16,540 bases of DNA from Dehalococcoidia bacterium (GTDB lineage: Bacteria > Chloroflexota > Dehalococcoidia > UBA2979): positions 1 to 16,540 of the forward strand of contig JASLOV010000192.1 in the NCBI GenBank assembly GCA_030745285.1. The letters are read 5' to 3'. The first letter of the stretch is position 1. Each line of letters starts with the position of its first letter. Shown in pieces: positions 6,756 through 14,040 of the stretch. Position numbers and translations under genes: made by a program. The notes beneath the pieces were generated by a model, which saw only the letters and a list, made by a program, of their open reading frames with translations, was not told where the DNA came from and did no database searches.

Positions 6756-7763
6756 ATGGCCCGAAACCTGATTGCCTGTTGCGACGGGACCTGGAAGACC
6801 GAGGACGACCCGGCCGAGACAAACGTGGTGCGGCTGTGGCGGGCGATCGCACGTCAGTCGCCCGACCATGAGGACCAGGTCAAGTACTACGACCGCGGCG
6901 TCGGTTCAGGCGGCATCGTGGCTCGCATCCTCGGCGGCATCACCGGGCGAGGCATCGAGAAGAACGTCAAGGACGTCTATGCCTTCCTGGCGCGCAACTA
7001 TCGGGATGGCGACCGCATCTACCTGTTCGGCTTCAGCCGGGGTGCGTACACCGCGAGGAGCGTGGGTGGCTTCGTCCGCAAGTGCGGGCTGCTGAAGCCG
7101 AGCGAACTCGGCCGTCTCGACGAGGCATTCGATGTCTACCGAGACGAGCACGAGCCGAGTGAACCGGAGCCCAGCGGGTTCCGCGAGGACTACTCGCGCA
7201 ACGTTGTCCCGCACTGCATCGGCGTCTGGGACACGGTCGGTGCGCTGGGGCTGCCGCTCGGCACGTTCAGCAAGCTGCTCTCGCGCAAGCACGAGTTTCA
7301 TGATGTCGAGCTATCAAGCACGATCCAATTTGCGTTCCATGCCGTCGCCATCGATGAGCGGCGACTGACGTTCGAGCCGACCCTCTGGAAGGTGAGCAAG
7401 AACCGCCCCGCCGACAGCACGCAGCGCGTCGAGCAGAGATGGTTCGTCGGCGTCCACTCGAACGTCGGCGGCGGCTACGGCGGTGGTGTCGGTCTCTCCA
7501 GCATCACGCTGCGCTGGATGGCGGATCGCGCGCGTGACGCGGGGCTCGGGCTGAGCGAGCCCGTCCTCAACGAGGAGTACTCGCCGGACTACGCCGGGTC
7601 GCTCGGAGGGCCGGCGTGGTTCTACCGGCGCTTCCGCGACCGCGTCATCGACGCCGTCTGGCCGGATACCGAGAGCGTGGACACCACGGCCACCCGGCGC
7701 TGGGACGACCACGCGCTGAGCTACCGGCCGCCACCGCTGGTCGAGCATCGCAAGCGGCTGTGA
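6756..7763 (+). CDS. DUF2235 alpha/beta-hydrolase protein
   Basis: This 335-residue protein matches DUF2235, an alpha/beta-hydrolase family that includes the type VI secretion phospholipase effectors Tle1. The start MARNLIACCDGTWKTEDDPAETNV and the sequence YYDRGVGSGG are typical. The nucleophile elbow is GFSRGAY with Ser94, and VWDTVGALG (Asp159) and GVHSNVGGGY (His234) carry the likely acid and base. There is no signal peptide or membrane segment, and no secretion genes are nearby, so a soluble housekeeping or catabolic esterase/lipase role is more likely than an effector role. ATG 6756 is chosen over TTG 6750 because GGAGG (6744-6748) is 7 nt upstream. Downstream is a hairpin 2 nt after the stop. 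Confidence 0.9.
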   Translation: MARNLIACCDGTWKTEDDPAETNVVRLWRAIARQSPDHEDQVKYYDRGVGSGGIVARILGGITGRGIEKNVKDVYAFLARNYRDGDRIYLFGFSRGAYTARSVGGFVRKCGLLKPSELGRLDEAFDVYRDEHEPSEPEPSGFREDYSRNVVPHCIGVWDTVGALGLPLGTFSKLLSRKHEFHDVELSSTIQFAFHAVAIDERRLTFEPTLWKVSKNRPADSTQRVEQRWFVGVHSNVGGGYGGGVGLSSITLRWMADRARDAGLGLSEPVLNEEYSPDYAGSLGGPAWFYRRFRDRVIDAVWPDTESVDTTATRRWDDHALSYRPPPLVEHRKRL

Positions 7764-7764
7764 C

Positions 7765-7782
7765 CGCCGCTGACGAGCGGCG
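7765..7782 (+). terminator. Hairpin directly after the DUF2235 stop (CGCCGCT-GACG-AGCGGCG)
   Basis: A perfect 7-bp stem with a GACG loop begins one base after the stop codon (7761-7763). It lacks a T-tract. Of the 260 bp between this gene and the fused CaiB gene, I can otherwise point only to a 6-bp hairpin at 7932-7950 (CCGGCA/TGCCGG), a -10-like element and a G-tract. Confidence 0.4.
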
Positions 7783-7989
7783 CGAGCCACCCCCGCAGGC
7801 GCACACAGCTCCCGGCGTCGGCGCCCCGCCGCGATGACGCCCTGCACCGATCCGATCACGAAGAACCTCGGCATGCGCAGACTTGGCGTTCTGGCCGATC
7901 TGCGACTGGACCGGTGGTCGCCTTCCGGCGTCCGGCAGGGAGCTTGCCGGCCCCCCGGAGCCGCGGCTGGGCTCGCACGCCTGTCCTGC

Positions 7990-7997
7990 GCTAGCAT
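7990..7997 (+). promoter_or_regulatory. Candidate -10 element GCTAGCAT
   Basis: It fits the GCTAnnnT pattern and lies 26 nt upstream of the GTG start at 8024, a plausible promoter for the four-gene CaiB/crotonase run. No -35 hexamer is evident. Confidence 0.3.
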
Positions 7998-8007
7998 CAG
8001 GGCGATC

Positions 8008-8018
8008 GGGGGGGGGGG
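8008..8018 (+). repeat. Homopolymer of 11 G at the ribosome-binding position
   Basis: Eleven consecutive G residues end 5 nt before the GTG start at 8024, exactly where a Shine-Dalgarno sequence is expected and just downstream of a -10-like element. Such tracts slip during replication and are also prone to sequencing-length errors. Confidence 0.85.
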
Positions 8019-8023
8019 CCTGC

Positions 8024-10465
8024 GTGAGCGCCGACGCGAGCGGGGGCCGCATCTTGGCCGAAGACTCATCGCCACTCGCCGGGACAAGTGTCGTGGAGCT
8101 CTCGCGCTTTGTCGGGGCCGCCTACGGCGCGAAGTGGCTGGCAGAGCTGGGCGCCGATGTGGTGGCCATCGAGCCGCCTGGCGGACATCCGCTGCGCGCG
8201 CGGCCGGTTCACGCCGGTTCGGACTCCGACAGCCTCTTCCAGTACCTGTTCACGAACAAGCGCCTCGCCCTGCTCGACCTCGAGAGTGCCGAGGGCCTCG
8301 CCGAGCTGCGCCGGCGGGCGGAACAGGCCGACGTGATCGTCACCGACTACCTCGCGGACGAACTGGAAGCCGCGTTCGAGCCGCTCGGCGGCATCGACGC
8401 CCTGTGCGAGGAGCGGCTGCTGCTGCGCCTCAAGCCGTTCATCGGGCGTGACGACGAGTCGGGTCTCCCCTCCACCTACTTCACGGCCTACCACTCCGGC
8501 GGCGAGGGCTACCTCATGCCGGGCGGCACCGACTACCTGGACAGACCGCCCGTCTCCGTCGCGCAGTACGCGGGGGAGTACGACGCGGGGACGCAGGGCG
8601 CGATCGCTGCGATGGCGGCGCTCTACGCCCGGCGTGCGGGGATGATCAACGGCGAGCGCATCGAGGTCTCCGTGCAGGCATCGGTCGCCAGCATCGCGCG
8701 CGTGGCGTTGGGCTACTACGCGAACGAGGCGAACGACGGCCCGATGGAGAGTCGCGCCACGCGCGGCCGGCGGCTGGGGACGACGTTGCGCTGCGCCGAC
8801 GGCTTCGTGGAGCTGATGGCTGTGACCCCGGCCTCGTGGGCGCAGCTGGTCGAGTTGATGGGTGCGCCGGAGTGGACGGCCCGGCCCGACGTCTCAGATC
8901 CGATGTGGCGACGCGCCAACATCGATGAGCTGAACGTGCTGCTCGAGGAGTGGACCCAGCACCACGGCAAGGACGAGATTCGTGAGCTCTGTCAGGCGGC
9001 GCACATCCCGCTGGGCTCCGTCGAGACGCTGTCGAGCGTGCTGCAATCGGAGCAAGCGCGGTCTCGCGGCTTCTTCGAAGCCGGCGAATCCGGTCGGTTC
9101 TACCCGCGACTGCCCTTCTCGCTCGCCGACGGCTCACTGCCGGCGGTCGCCGACGCCGTCGCCGATGCCGGCTCCTCACCGAGGGGCGGATCCGAGGCCG
9201 GCGCCCCCGACCCGGCCCCCTCGGCCCCCGTCGCGGCGGAGGCGGCAACGGCTCGGCCCCGTCCGCTCGAAGGGCTGCGTGTGGTCGAGTTCACCTGGTA
9301 CTGGGCCGTCCCCTACGCGGGCCTGTTGCTGGCGGCGCTCGGCGCAGAGGTGATCAAGGTCGAGTCGCAGTCGCGGCTGGACCCGATGCGGCTGGCTTTC
9401 GCCAACCCGGCCGTGGGTCCCGAGCTGTTCCATGAGACCGGCGTGATGTTCCATGACGCCAACCTGGGCAAGCGCTCGATCACGCTCGACATGGGAGCCG
9501 ACGGCGCGGCGGAGGTCGCGCTAGACCTGGTCAGCCGGGCCGACATCGTGCTGCAGAACTACTCCGTCGGCGTGCTGGAACGCCTCGGGCTCGGCTACGA
9601 CAGGCTGCGCGAGGTCAACCCGGACGTGATCATCGTCTCGGAGACCTCGGTCGGCGAGCAGGGGCCCGCCAGCCACTACGTCGGCTTCGCCACCGTCTTC
9701 GGGGCGCTCTCGGGCCTGGCCGACTGCACCGGCTACCCCGACGCCCCGCCGGCCGACGTGCGCGACGGAGCGGACCTGCGCATCGCCGTCACCTGCGCGG
9801 CCACCGTGCTCGCGCTGCTGCTTCGCCGCCAGGCCGGCGGCGGCGGGGACCTCGCTGACCTCTCGGCGGTCGAGGCGTGCTCGCGATACGTCGGCGAGGC
9901 GCTGGTCGAGCTGGCCGGGGGCGGTGAGCAGTACCGCAGGAGCGCCAATCACGATCCGGTCTTCGTGCCCAACAACGCCTATCGCTGCGAGGGCGAGGAT
10001 CGCTGGATTGCGATCTCGATCCGCGATGACGCCGACTGGGAGGCGCTGCGAGCGATCAGCGGCATCGCCGCGCTCGCGGACAGCCGTTTCGCCACCGCCG
10101 GCGGCCGCCGCGCCGCCGAGGACGAACTGGACGGCATCATCGGGACCTGGACCGCCGGCCACGGCGCGGCCGAGCTGTCGGCGAGACTGCAGCGGGGTGG
10201 CGTCCCCGCCGCCGCGGTCACGACGGCCGAGGAGTTCTGGGTGGATCCCGTGCTGGAGGCGGCCGGGTTCATCCCGAACGTCGAACATCCGGTGATGGGG
10301 CAGAAGGGCGTGGTAGACACGCCGTGGGAGTTCACTCGCCTGCAGGCTAGTGTCCAGCAGGCCGCGCCGATACTGGGCGAAGCGAACGACTACGTCTTTA
10401 GAGAGCTGCTGGCGATGGAGCCCGCCGCCATCGCGAGGCTGGAGAGCGAAGGAGCGATCCGATGA
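8024..10465 (+). CDS. Fused double CaiB/BaiF-domain CoA-transferase-like protein
   Basis: This 813-residue protein holds two complete CaiB/BaiF domains. Domain 1 (about 16-370) begins LAGTSVVELSRFVGAAYGAK with GADVVAIEPP. A Pro/Ala/Gly/Ser linker follows (about 372-413). Domain 2 (about 415-813) begins LEGLRVVEFTWYWAVPYAG with GAEVIKVES. At the catalytic Asp site of class III CoA-transferases, domain 1 reads Ala219 (VSVQASV) and domain 2 reads Glu617 (LSAVEAC), so only the second domain keeps an acid. Two-CaiB fusions with a single active site are known, DddD being an example; this does not show that DMSP is the substrate. GTG 8024 is chosen because upstream codons look non-coding and a G-tract precedes it. 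Its stop overlaps the next CaiB gene (ATGA), indicating one operon. Confidence 0.92.
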   Translation: MSADASGGRILAEDSSPLAGTSVVELSRFVGAAYGAKWLAELGADVVAIEPPGGHPLRARPVHAGSDSDSLFQYLFTNKRLALLDLESAEGLAELRRRAEQADVIVTDYLADELEAAFEPLGGIDALCEERLLLRLKPFIGRDDESGLPSTYFTAYHSGGEGYLMPGGTDYLDRPPVSVAQYAGEYDAGTQGAIAAMAALYARRAGMINGERIEVSVQASVASIARVALGYYANEANDGPMESRATRGRRLGTTLRCADGFVELMAVTPASWAQLVELMGAPEWTARPDVSDPMWRRANIDELNVLLEEWTQHHGKDEIRELCQAAHIPLGSVETLSSVLQSEQARSRGFFEAGESGRFYPRLPFSLADGSLPAVADAVADAGSSPRGGSEAGAPDPAPSAPVAAEAATARPRPLEGLRVVEFTWYWAVPYAGLLLAALGAEVIKVESQSRLDPMRLAFANPAVGPELFHETGVMFHDANLGKRSITLDMGADGAAEVALDLVSRADIVLQNYSVGVLERLGLGYDRLREVNPDVIIVSETSVGEQGPASHYVGFATVFGALSGLADCTGYPDAPPADVRDGADLRIAVTCAATVLALLLRRQAGGGGDLADLSAVEACSRYVGEALVELAGGGEQYRRSANHDPVFVPNNAYRCEGEDRWIAISIRDDADWEALRAISGIAALADSRFATAGGRRAAEDELDGIIGTWTAGHGAAELSARLQRGGVPAAAVTTAEEFWVDPVLEAAGFIPNVEHPVMGQKGVVDTPWEFTRLQASVQQAAPILGEANDYVFRELLAMEPAAIARLESEGAIR

Positions 10466-11673
10466 GCGTCACCGACAACGCGCTGGAAGGGGTCCGCGTC
10501 CTCGACTTCACACAGGCCGTGTACGGAGCGCTGGCCACGCAGCTGCTGGGGGACGCCGGCGCAGACGTGATCAAGGTCGAGCCGCTGTGGGGCGATTTCG
10601 GCCGGCTCTCGCGGGAGGCGCACGGCGGCGACAGCACGATGTGGCTGGGCGTGAACCGCAGCAAGCGCAGCCTGACGATCGACCTCACCAGGGAAGACGG
10701 AAAGGCCACTATCCGGGAGATGGTGCCGTCCTGCGACATCGTGATCCACAACTTCCGGCCCTCCACCGCCACGAAGCTCGGCATCGACTTCGAGAGCATC
10801 CGTCAACTGAATGACCGCATCGTCCACATCTCGCTGCTGGCGTGGGGGCCCACCGGGCCGATGTCGCGCTGGGGCGGCGGCGACATGTGGGCGCAGGCCT
10901 TCGGCGGCGTGGTGGCGACGCAGGGCACCGAAGGCGGCCCGCCATACCTCTCCGGTATCGCCTTCGTGGACCACGGCGGCGCGGCGCTGGCGGCGTTCAC
11001 GGTGCTGGCCGCGCTGCGCCGTCGCGACAACAGCGGGGAGGCGCAGGAGGTCACTTCCAGCCTGCTCGACACCGTGCTCTTCATGCAGGCCGGCCAGGTC
11101 GGGGACTACCTGATCGAGGACATGAACATCGTGCGCGCGGGCCGCGGCTGGCGCGAGAACTTCCCGTACGGCGCATACACCGCCAGCGACGGCGACGTGG
11201 TGACCATCCACGGCGCCGACGACACGACCTGGAAGACCCTGGTCACCATGCTCGGCATCGAGGAACTGCTGGAGGACCCGCGCTACGCCACGGCCGAGGA
11301 CCGGCAACGGTTGCGGGCGGAACTCTATCCGAAGCTGGACGCAGGCTTCGCGACGAAGACTCGTGCGGAGTGGCAGACGATCTTCCACGCCAACCACATG
11401 CGCTGCGACCCCTGCCTCACCTACAGCGAGCTCTTCAATCACCCGCAGACGATCGAAAACGACATCGTCCTGGAGTGGGAGCGCGGCAGCGAACCCGCTC
11501 GCCGCACCATCGGAGTGCCATACGCGATCGGCGGCGAGCGCCCGAAGCCCGAACGGCCGCCGCCCGCTCGCGGGCAGCACTCGCGAGAGGTGCTGGAAGA
11601 CTTCGGCCTCGATGCGGCGGCCATCGACGCGCTGGTCGGGGGGGGCACGGTGATCGAGGGCGAGGTGCCGTGA
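10462..11673 (+). CDS. CaiB/BaiF family class III CoA-transferase
   Basis: This 403-residue protein has the standard single-domain length. It opens with LEGVRVLDFTQAVYGALATQLLGDAGADVIKVEP, followed by NRSKRSLTIDL, CDIVIHNFRPSTATKLGID, and a GTEGGPPYLSGIAFVDHGGAALAAFTVLAAL core. The catalytic Asp is present as D203 in SSLLDTVLF, so it is the most conventional CoA-transferase in the window and may move CoA between carboxylic acids in the cytoplasm. The C-terminus carries the usual ARGQHSREVLEDFGLDAAAIDAL tail. ATG 10462 shares the ATGA overlap with the fused gene and has GGAG (10451-10454) 7 nt upstream. Two crotonase genes follow on the same strand after a 105-bp gap. Confidence 0.94.
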   Translation: MSVTDNALEGVRVLDFTQAVYGALATQLLGDAGADVIKVEPLWGDFGRLSREAHGGDSTMWLGVNRSKRSLTIDLTREDGKATIREMVPSCDIVIHNFRPSTATKLGIDFESIRQLNDRIVHISLLAWGPTGPMSRWGGGDMWAQAFGGVVATQGTEGGPPYLSGIAFVDHGGAALAAFTVLAALRRRDNSGEAQEVTSSLLDTVLFMQAGQVGDYLIEDMNIVRAGRGWRENFPYGAYTASDGDVVTIHGADDTTWKTLVTMLGIEELLEDPRYATAEDRQRLRAELYPKLDAGFATKTRAEWQTIFHANHMRCDPCLTYSELFNHPQTIENDIVLEWERGSEPARRTIGVPYAIGGERPKPERPPPARGQHSREVLEDFGLDAAAIDALVGGGTVIEGEVP

Positions 11674-11778
11674 CGCGACAGCAACCCGGCGAACCCCGCG
11701 CGCCGGCGGGAACGAACACGATGACGGTCGAGCGGCGCCGAGAGGCAAAGGCACCCGCGCATTGGAGGGACGAGAGCA

Positions 11779-12633
11779 GTGAGTGACACCATCCTGACCG
11801 AGGTGCAAGACGGCACCTGCACGATCACGCTGAACCGGCCTGAGGTCGAGAACGCTATGAACGCGGAAATGCTGGAGGCCTTCGACGCGGCCGTGGCGGA
11901 GGCCGGGGCACGCGAGGACGTGCTGGTCCTGCTCATTCGCGGGGCGGGCGAGTCGTTCAGCACGGGGCTGGACCCGCGGGAGCGGGGAACGCTGGCGTTC
12001 AACCCATCGCCGCAGGACCGTCCTTATATGTCCGACATCTTCGTCGACAACTGGCGTCGCTCCGAGATCTGGAGCCGCTTCTCGGACCTGCCAAAGCCGA
12101 AGATCGCGACGATTCAGGGCAAGTGCCTGGGCGACGCGGCCATGCTGGCGATGCTCTGCAGCACGACGATCGCGGCCGAGGACGCGATCTTCGGTGACCC
12201 CGCCATCCGTATGGGCCTGTCCAGCTCGAACCCGCTCTGGATGTGGACGCTCGGTCCGCGCCGGGCGCGGGAGGTGTACTTCGGGCGCTATTTGCGCGGC
12301 GACACCGCGCGGGAGTGGGGACTGGTCACCCGGGTCGTCCCGCTCGATCAGCTCGAGGAAGAAGGTCAGCTGGCGGCCGACTCGACCGCCCGGCGTGGCG
12401 GCATGACCGGCCTGGACGGCCAGATCACCGGTTCATTCATCGGACGGACGAGCGGCACCGCCTCCGGCAAGCCGCTGGCGCGCGACTTCGCAGTCAACAC
12501 CGCCGCGCTCAGCGCCTACCAGCGATACGGATTCCGCGAGGGAGAGTACGACTTCTGGCAGCGCGTCGAGGAACTCGGCATCGAGGATGCACTGGCGGAG
12601 CGCGACGACCGCTACGCCGCGTACATCACATAG
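11779..12633 (+). CDS. Crotonase (enoyl-CoA hydratase/isomerase) superfamily protein lacking both hydratase glutamates
   Basis: This 284-residue protein has the crotonase fold. The first oxyanion-hole segment is IRGAGESFSTGLDPRE and the second is IQGKCLGDAAMLAML. Ungapped eye alignment with rat enoyl-CoA hydratase places Met122 at the Glu144 site and Ala142 (FGDPAI) at the Glu164 site. Simple hydration is therefore unlikely, and isomerase, hydrolase, dehalogenase or ring-cleavage chemistry on a CoA thioester are alternatives. The C-terminal third includes a Gly/Ser/Thr-rich stretch GQITGSFIGRTSGTASG, a likely surface loop. It starts at GTG 11779, with GGAGG (11764-11768) 10 nt upstream; a 21-codon open frame starting at ATG 11721 overlaps this start. 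Cytoplasmic; likely co-transcribed with the CaiB genes before it and the crotonase after it. Confidence 0.9.
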   Translation: MSDTILTEVQDGTCTITLNRPEVENAMNAEMLEAFDAAVAEAGAREDVLVLLIRGAGESFSTGLDPRERGTLAFNPSPQDRPYMSDIFVDNWRRSEIWSRFSDLPKPKIATIQGKCLGDAAMLAMLCSTTIAAEDAIFGDPAIRMGLSSSNPLWMWTLGPRRAREVYFGRYLRGDTAREWGLVTRVVPLDQLEEEGQLAADSTARRGGMTGLDGQITGSFIGRTSGTASGKPLARDFAVNTAALSAYQRYGFREGEYDFWQRVEELGIEDALAERDDRYAAYIT

Positions 12634-12690
12634 CGAGAGAGCACGCGAGCAAGTCCGAGTCCCTCACCGGGAGCAACAGGAACGAGAGTG

Positions 12691-13404
12691 ATGATGTCAG
12701 AGCTGGTGCAGTACCACCGGGACGGAACGATCGGCACGATCCGATTGAACCGCCCCGAGCAGAACAACGAATTCAACGCGGAGATGCTGGCTGCGCTGGA
12801 CGCCGCGTTGGTCGCCGCCGAAGAAGATATCGACGCCAAGTTCATCGTGATCGAGGCGGCGGGCGATCACTTCTCGGTCGGAGCCGACGCGGCGGAGGTG
12901 GCAGCCGCGCGGCAGGCTGGCCCGGCGCAGCGCCTGACGCTGGAAACGGCCGCGGTTCGCCGCTTCGAGTACCTGACGAACTTCCTGCGCCCAACGGTCG
13001 CCGTCGTGCAGGGTCGCTGCGTGGGGGTCGGGCTCACGATCGCGATGTCGTGCGACTTCGTGATCTGCTCCGCCGACGCGACGCTGGAGGAGCCCGCGGT
13101 GAAGGAGGGCAACCTCCCGAGCTTCGCGCTCTGGCCGTTCTTCGCCTGGCACAAGAAGGCGCGTGAGCTGCTGTTCAACGGCTCGATCACCGCACCCGAA
13201 GCCGCGGAGTGGGGCATCATCTCAAGCTCCGTCCCGACGGCGGAGCTTGAGGCCGAGGTGGGGCGCTACGGTGAGATGCTCGCGCTCGCCCCGGCAGACG
13301 CGATGGTGTGGATGAAGGAGATGATCAGCGCCACGCTGGAGTCGCGCGGCGGCGGCAACATGTGGCAGGAGTCCGCCGTCTATCACGCGCTGGGCACAGA
13401 GTAG
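12691..13404 (+). CDS. Crotonase superfamily protein lacking both hydratase glutamates
   Basis: This 237-residue protein is slightly shorter than a typical crotonase. It begins with LVQYHRDGTIGTIRLNRPEQNNEFN and has oxyanion-hole segments EAAGDHFSVGADAAEV and VQGRCVGVGLTIAMSCDFVICSADATLEEPAVKEG. The sites of Glu144 and Glu164 of rat enoyl-CoA hydratase read Thr116 and Ala136. The reaction is thus uncertain, although binding of an acyl-CoA is likely. It shares a common origin with the preceding gene but is clearly diverged, so it is not a recent duplicate. GTG 12688, ATG 12691 and ATG 12694 are adjacent possible starts; AGGA (12678-12681) lies 9 nt before 12691. It ends the plus-strand run, with a hairpin 25 nt downstream. 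Confidence 0.9.
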   Translation: MMSELVQYHRDGTIGTIRLNRPEQNNEFNAEMLAALDAALVAAEEDIDAKFIVIEAAGDHFSVGADAAEVAAARQAGPAQRLTLETAAVRRFEYLTNFLRPTVAVVQGRCVGVGLTIAMSCDFVICSADATLEEPAVKEGNLPSFALWPFFAWHKKARELLFNGSITAPEAAEWGIISSSVPTAELEAEVGRYGEMLALAPADAMVWMKEMISATLESRGGGNMWQESAVYHALGTE

Positions 13405-13428
13405 CCCCAGACCTGTAGCACCCCGGCC

Positions 13429-13449
13429 GTAGCGGACGGGTTCCGCTAC
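13429..13449. terminator. Hairpin between convergent genes (GTAGCGGA-CGGGT-TCCGCTAC)
   Basis: A perfect 8-bp stem with a 5-nt loop occupies the 41-bp convergent gap and includes the TAG stop (13446-13448) of the minus-strand phosphoesterase gene. It is symmetric, so it could end both transcripts. No T-tract follows on either side. Confidence 0.5.
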
Positions 13450-14009
13450 TCGACCGAGCGCAACGAGAATCGCGGCGCGACGCCCCGACGTAGTTCGAGC
13501 GTCGCCACCGTCCCCGGCCCGGGTACGCCGCCCGGGAGCGACGGGCTGCCCGGGTTGAGCAGCAGCTGATCCCCGTACCACTGCTCTGTGGGGACATGGG
13601 TGTCGCCGCAGATGATGATGTTCGGCGCGGCATCGCCGAAGATCTGGCGCGCCGCCAGTTCGAACGGGCGGTGGCCCGAGTCGAACTCGAACGCGTGCGT
13701 GACACCGATGCGGAAGCCCTCGATGTCCAGCATCAGCGACTCCTCCACGCGAGGATCGCCGATGACCTCGTGGTCGCCGTTGCCGCGCACGCAGACCACC
13801 GGCGCCTGCGTCTCCAGCATGTCGAGCACCTCCGGGCTGTAGACATCGCCACAGTGCACGATCAGGTCCACCCCGACGAAGACGGCATCGAGCTCCGTCA
13901 TCCGCTCGATCGGCACTTCGTTGCGTCGCATGCGATGGGGGTGCGCGCCCCCGGTCCCGACATGCGTGTCACCCACCACACCGATGCGGTGGGGAGGCGC
14001 CCCGGCCAT
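13446..14009 (-). CDS. Metallophosphoesterase, YfcE/MJ0936-like
   Basis: This 187-residue protein has the calcineurin-like phosphoesterase motifs in order: GDTH (D14, H16), HCGDVYSPE (D55), GNGDH (N77, H80), THAF (H105), GDTHVP (D136, H138) and NPGSPSLPG (152-160). These ligands bind two metals, and family members cleave phosphodiesters. The fifth motif is normally GHTH, so the first His of that pair is replaced by Asp136. The size matches the small YfcE class. ATG 14009 has no ribosome-binding site; it follows a chain of overlapping stop and start codons from the upstream phosphoesterase gene, implying translation by reinitiation. The natural substrate is unknown. Confidence 0.92.
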   Translation of the reverse strand: MAGAPPHRIGVVGDTHVGTGGAHPHRMRRNEVPIERMTELDAVFVGVDLIVHCGDVYSPEVLDMLETQAPVVCVRGNGDHEVIGDPRVEESLMLDIEGFRIGVTHAFEFDSGHRPFELAARQIFGDAAPNIIICGDTHVPTEQWYGDQLLLNPGSPSLPGGVPGPGTVATLELRRGVAPRFSLRSVE

Positions 14010-14040
14010 TAGAGCGCCACTAGAGCGCCATCAGAGCGGC
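14010..14040 (-). repeat. Threefold short repeat forming a stop/start relay between two phosphoesterase genes
   Basis: On the plus strand, three near-identical units begin at 14010, 14021 and 14031 (TAGAGCGCCAC, TAGAGCGCCA, TCAGAGCGGC). Read on the minus strand, the upstream gene ends CTCTGATG, then come GGCGCTCTAGTG and GGCGCTCTAATG. TGATG, TAGTG and TAATG are three successive stop/start overlaps enclosing two mini-ORFs (Met-Ala-Leu and Val-Ala-Leu). Confidence 0.8.

Noticed and set aside
6756..7763. Type VI secretion effector (Tle1) interpretation of the DUF2235 gene
   Set aside because: There are no VgrG, Hcp, PAAR, adaptor or immunity genes nearby, and DUF2235 also occurs outside secretion systems.
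8024..10465. Calling the fused CaiB protein DddD (DMSP CoA-transferase/lyase)
   Set aside because: Only the two-domain architecture and one-sided active site are similar; the acid is Glu, and no DMSP transporter or linked catabolic genes are visible.
10390..11808. 472-codon minus-strand frame
   Set aside because: It lies opposite the CaiB gene with its conserved Asp203 and family landmarks; the product has no recognisable motif.
12243..13166. 307-codon plus-strand frame spanning two crotonase genes
   Set aside because: It is a different frame of two clear crotonases, crosses their boundary, and encodes Arg/Gly-rich low-complexity sequence.
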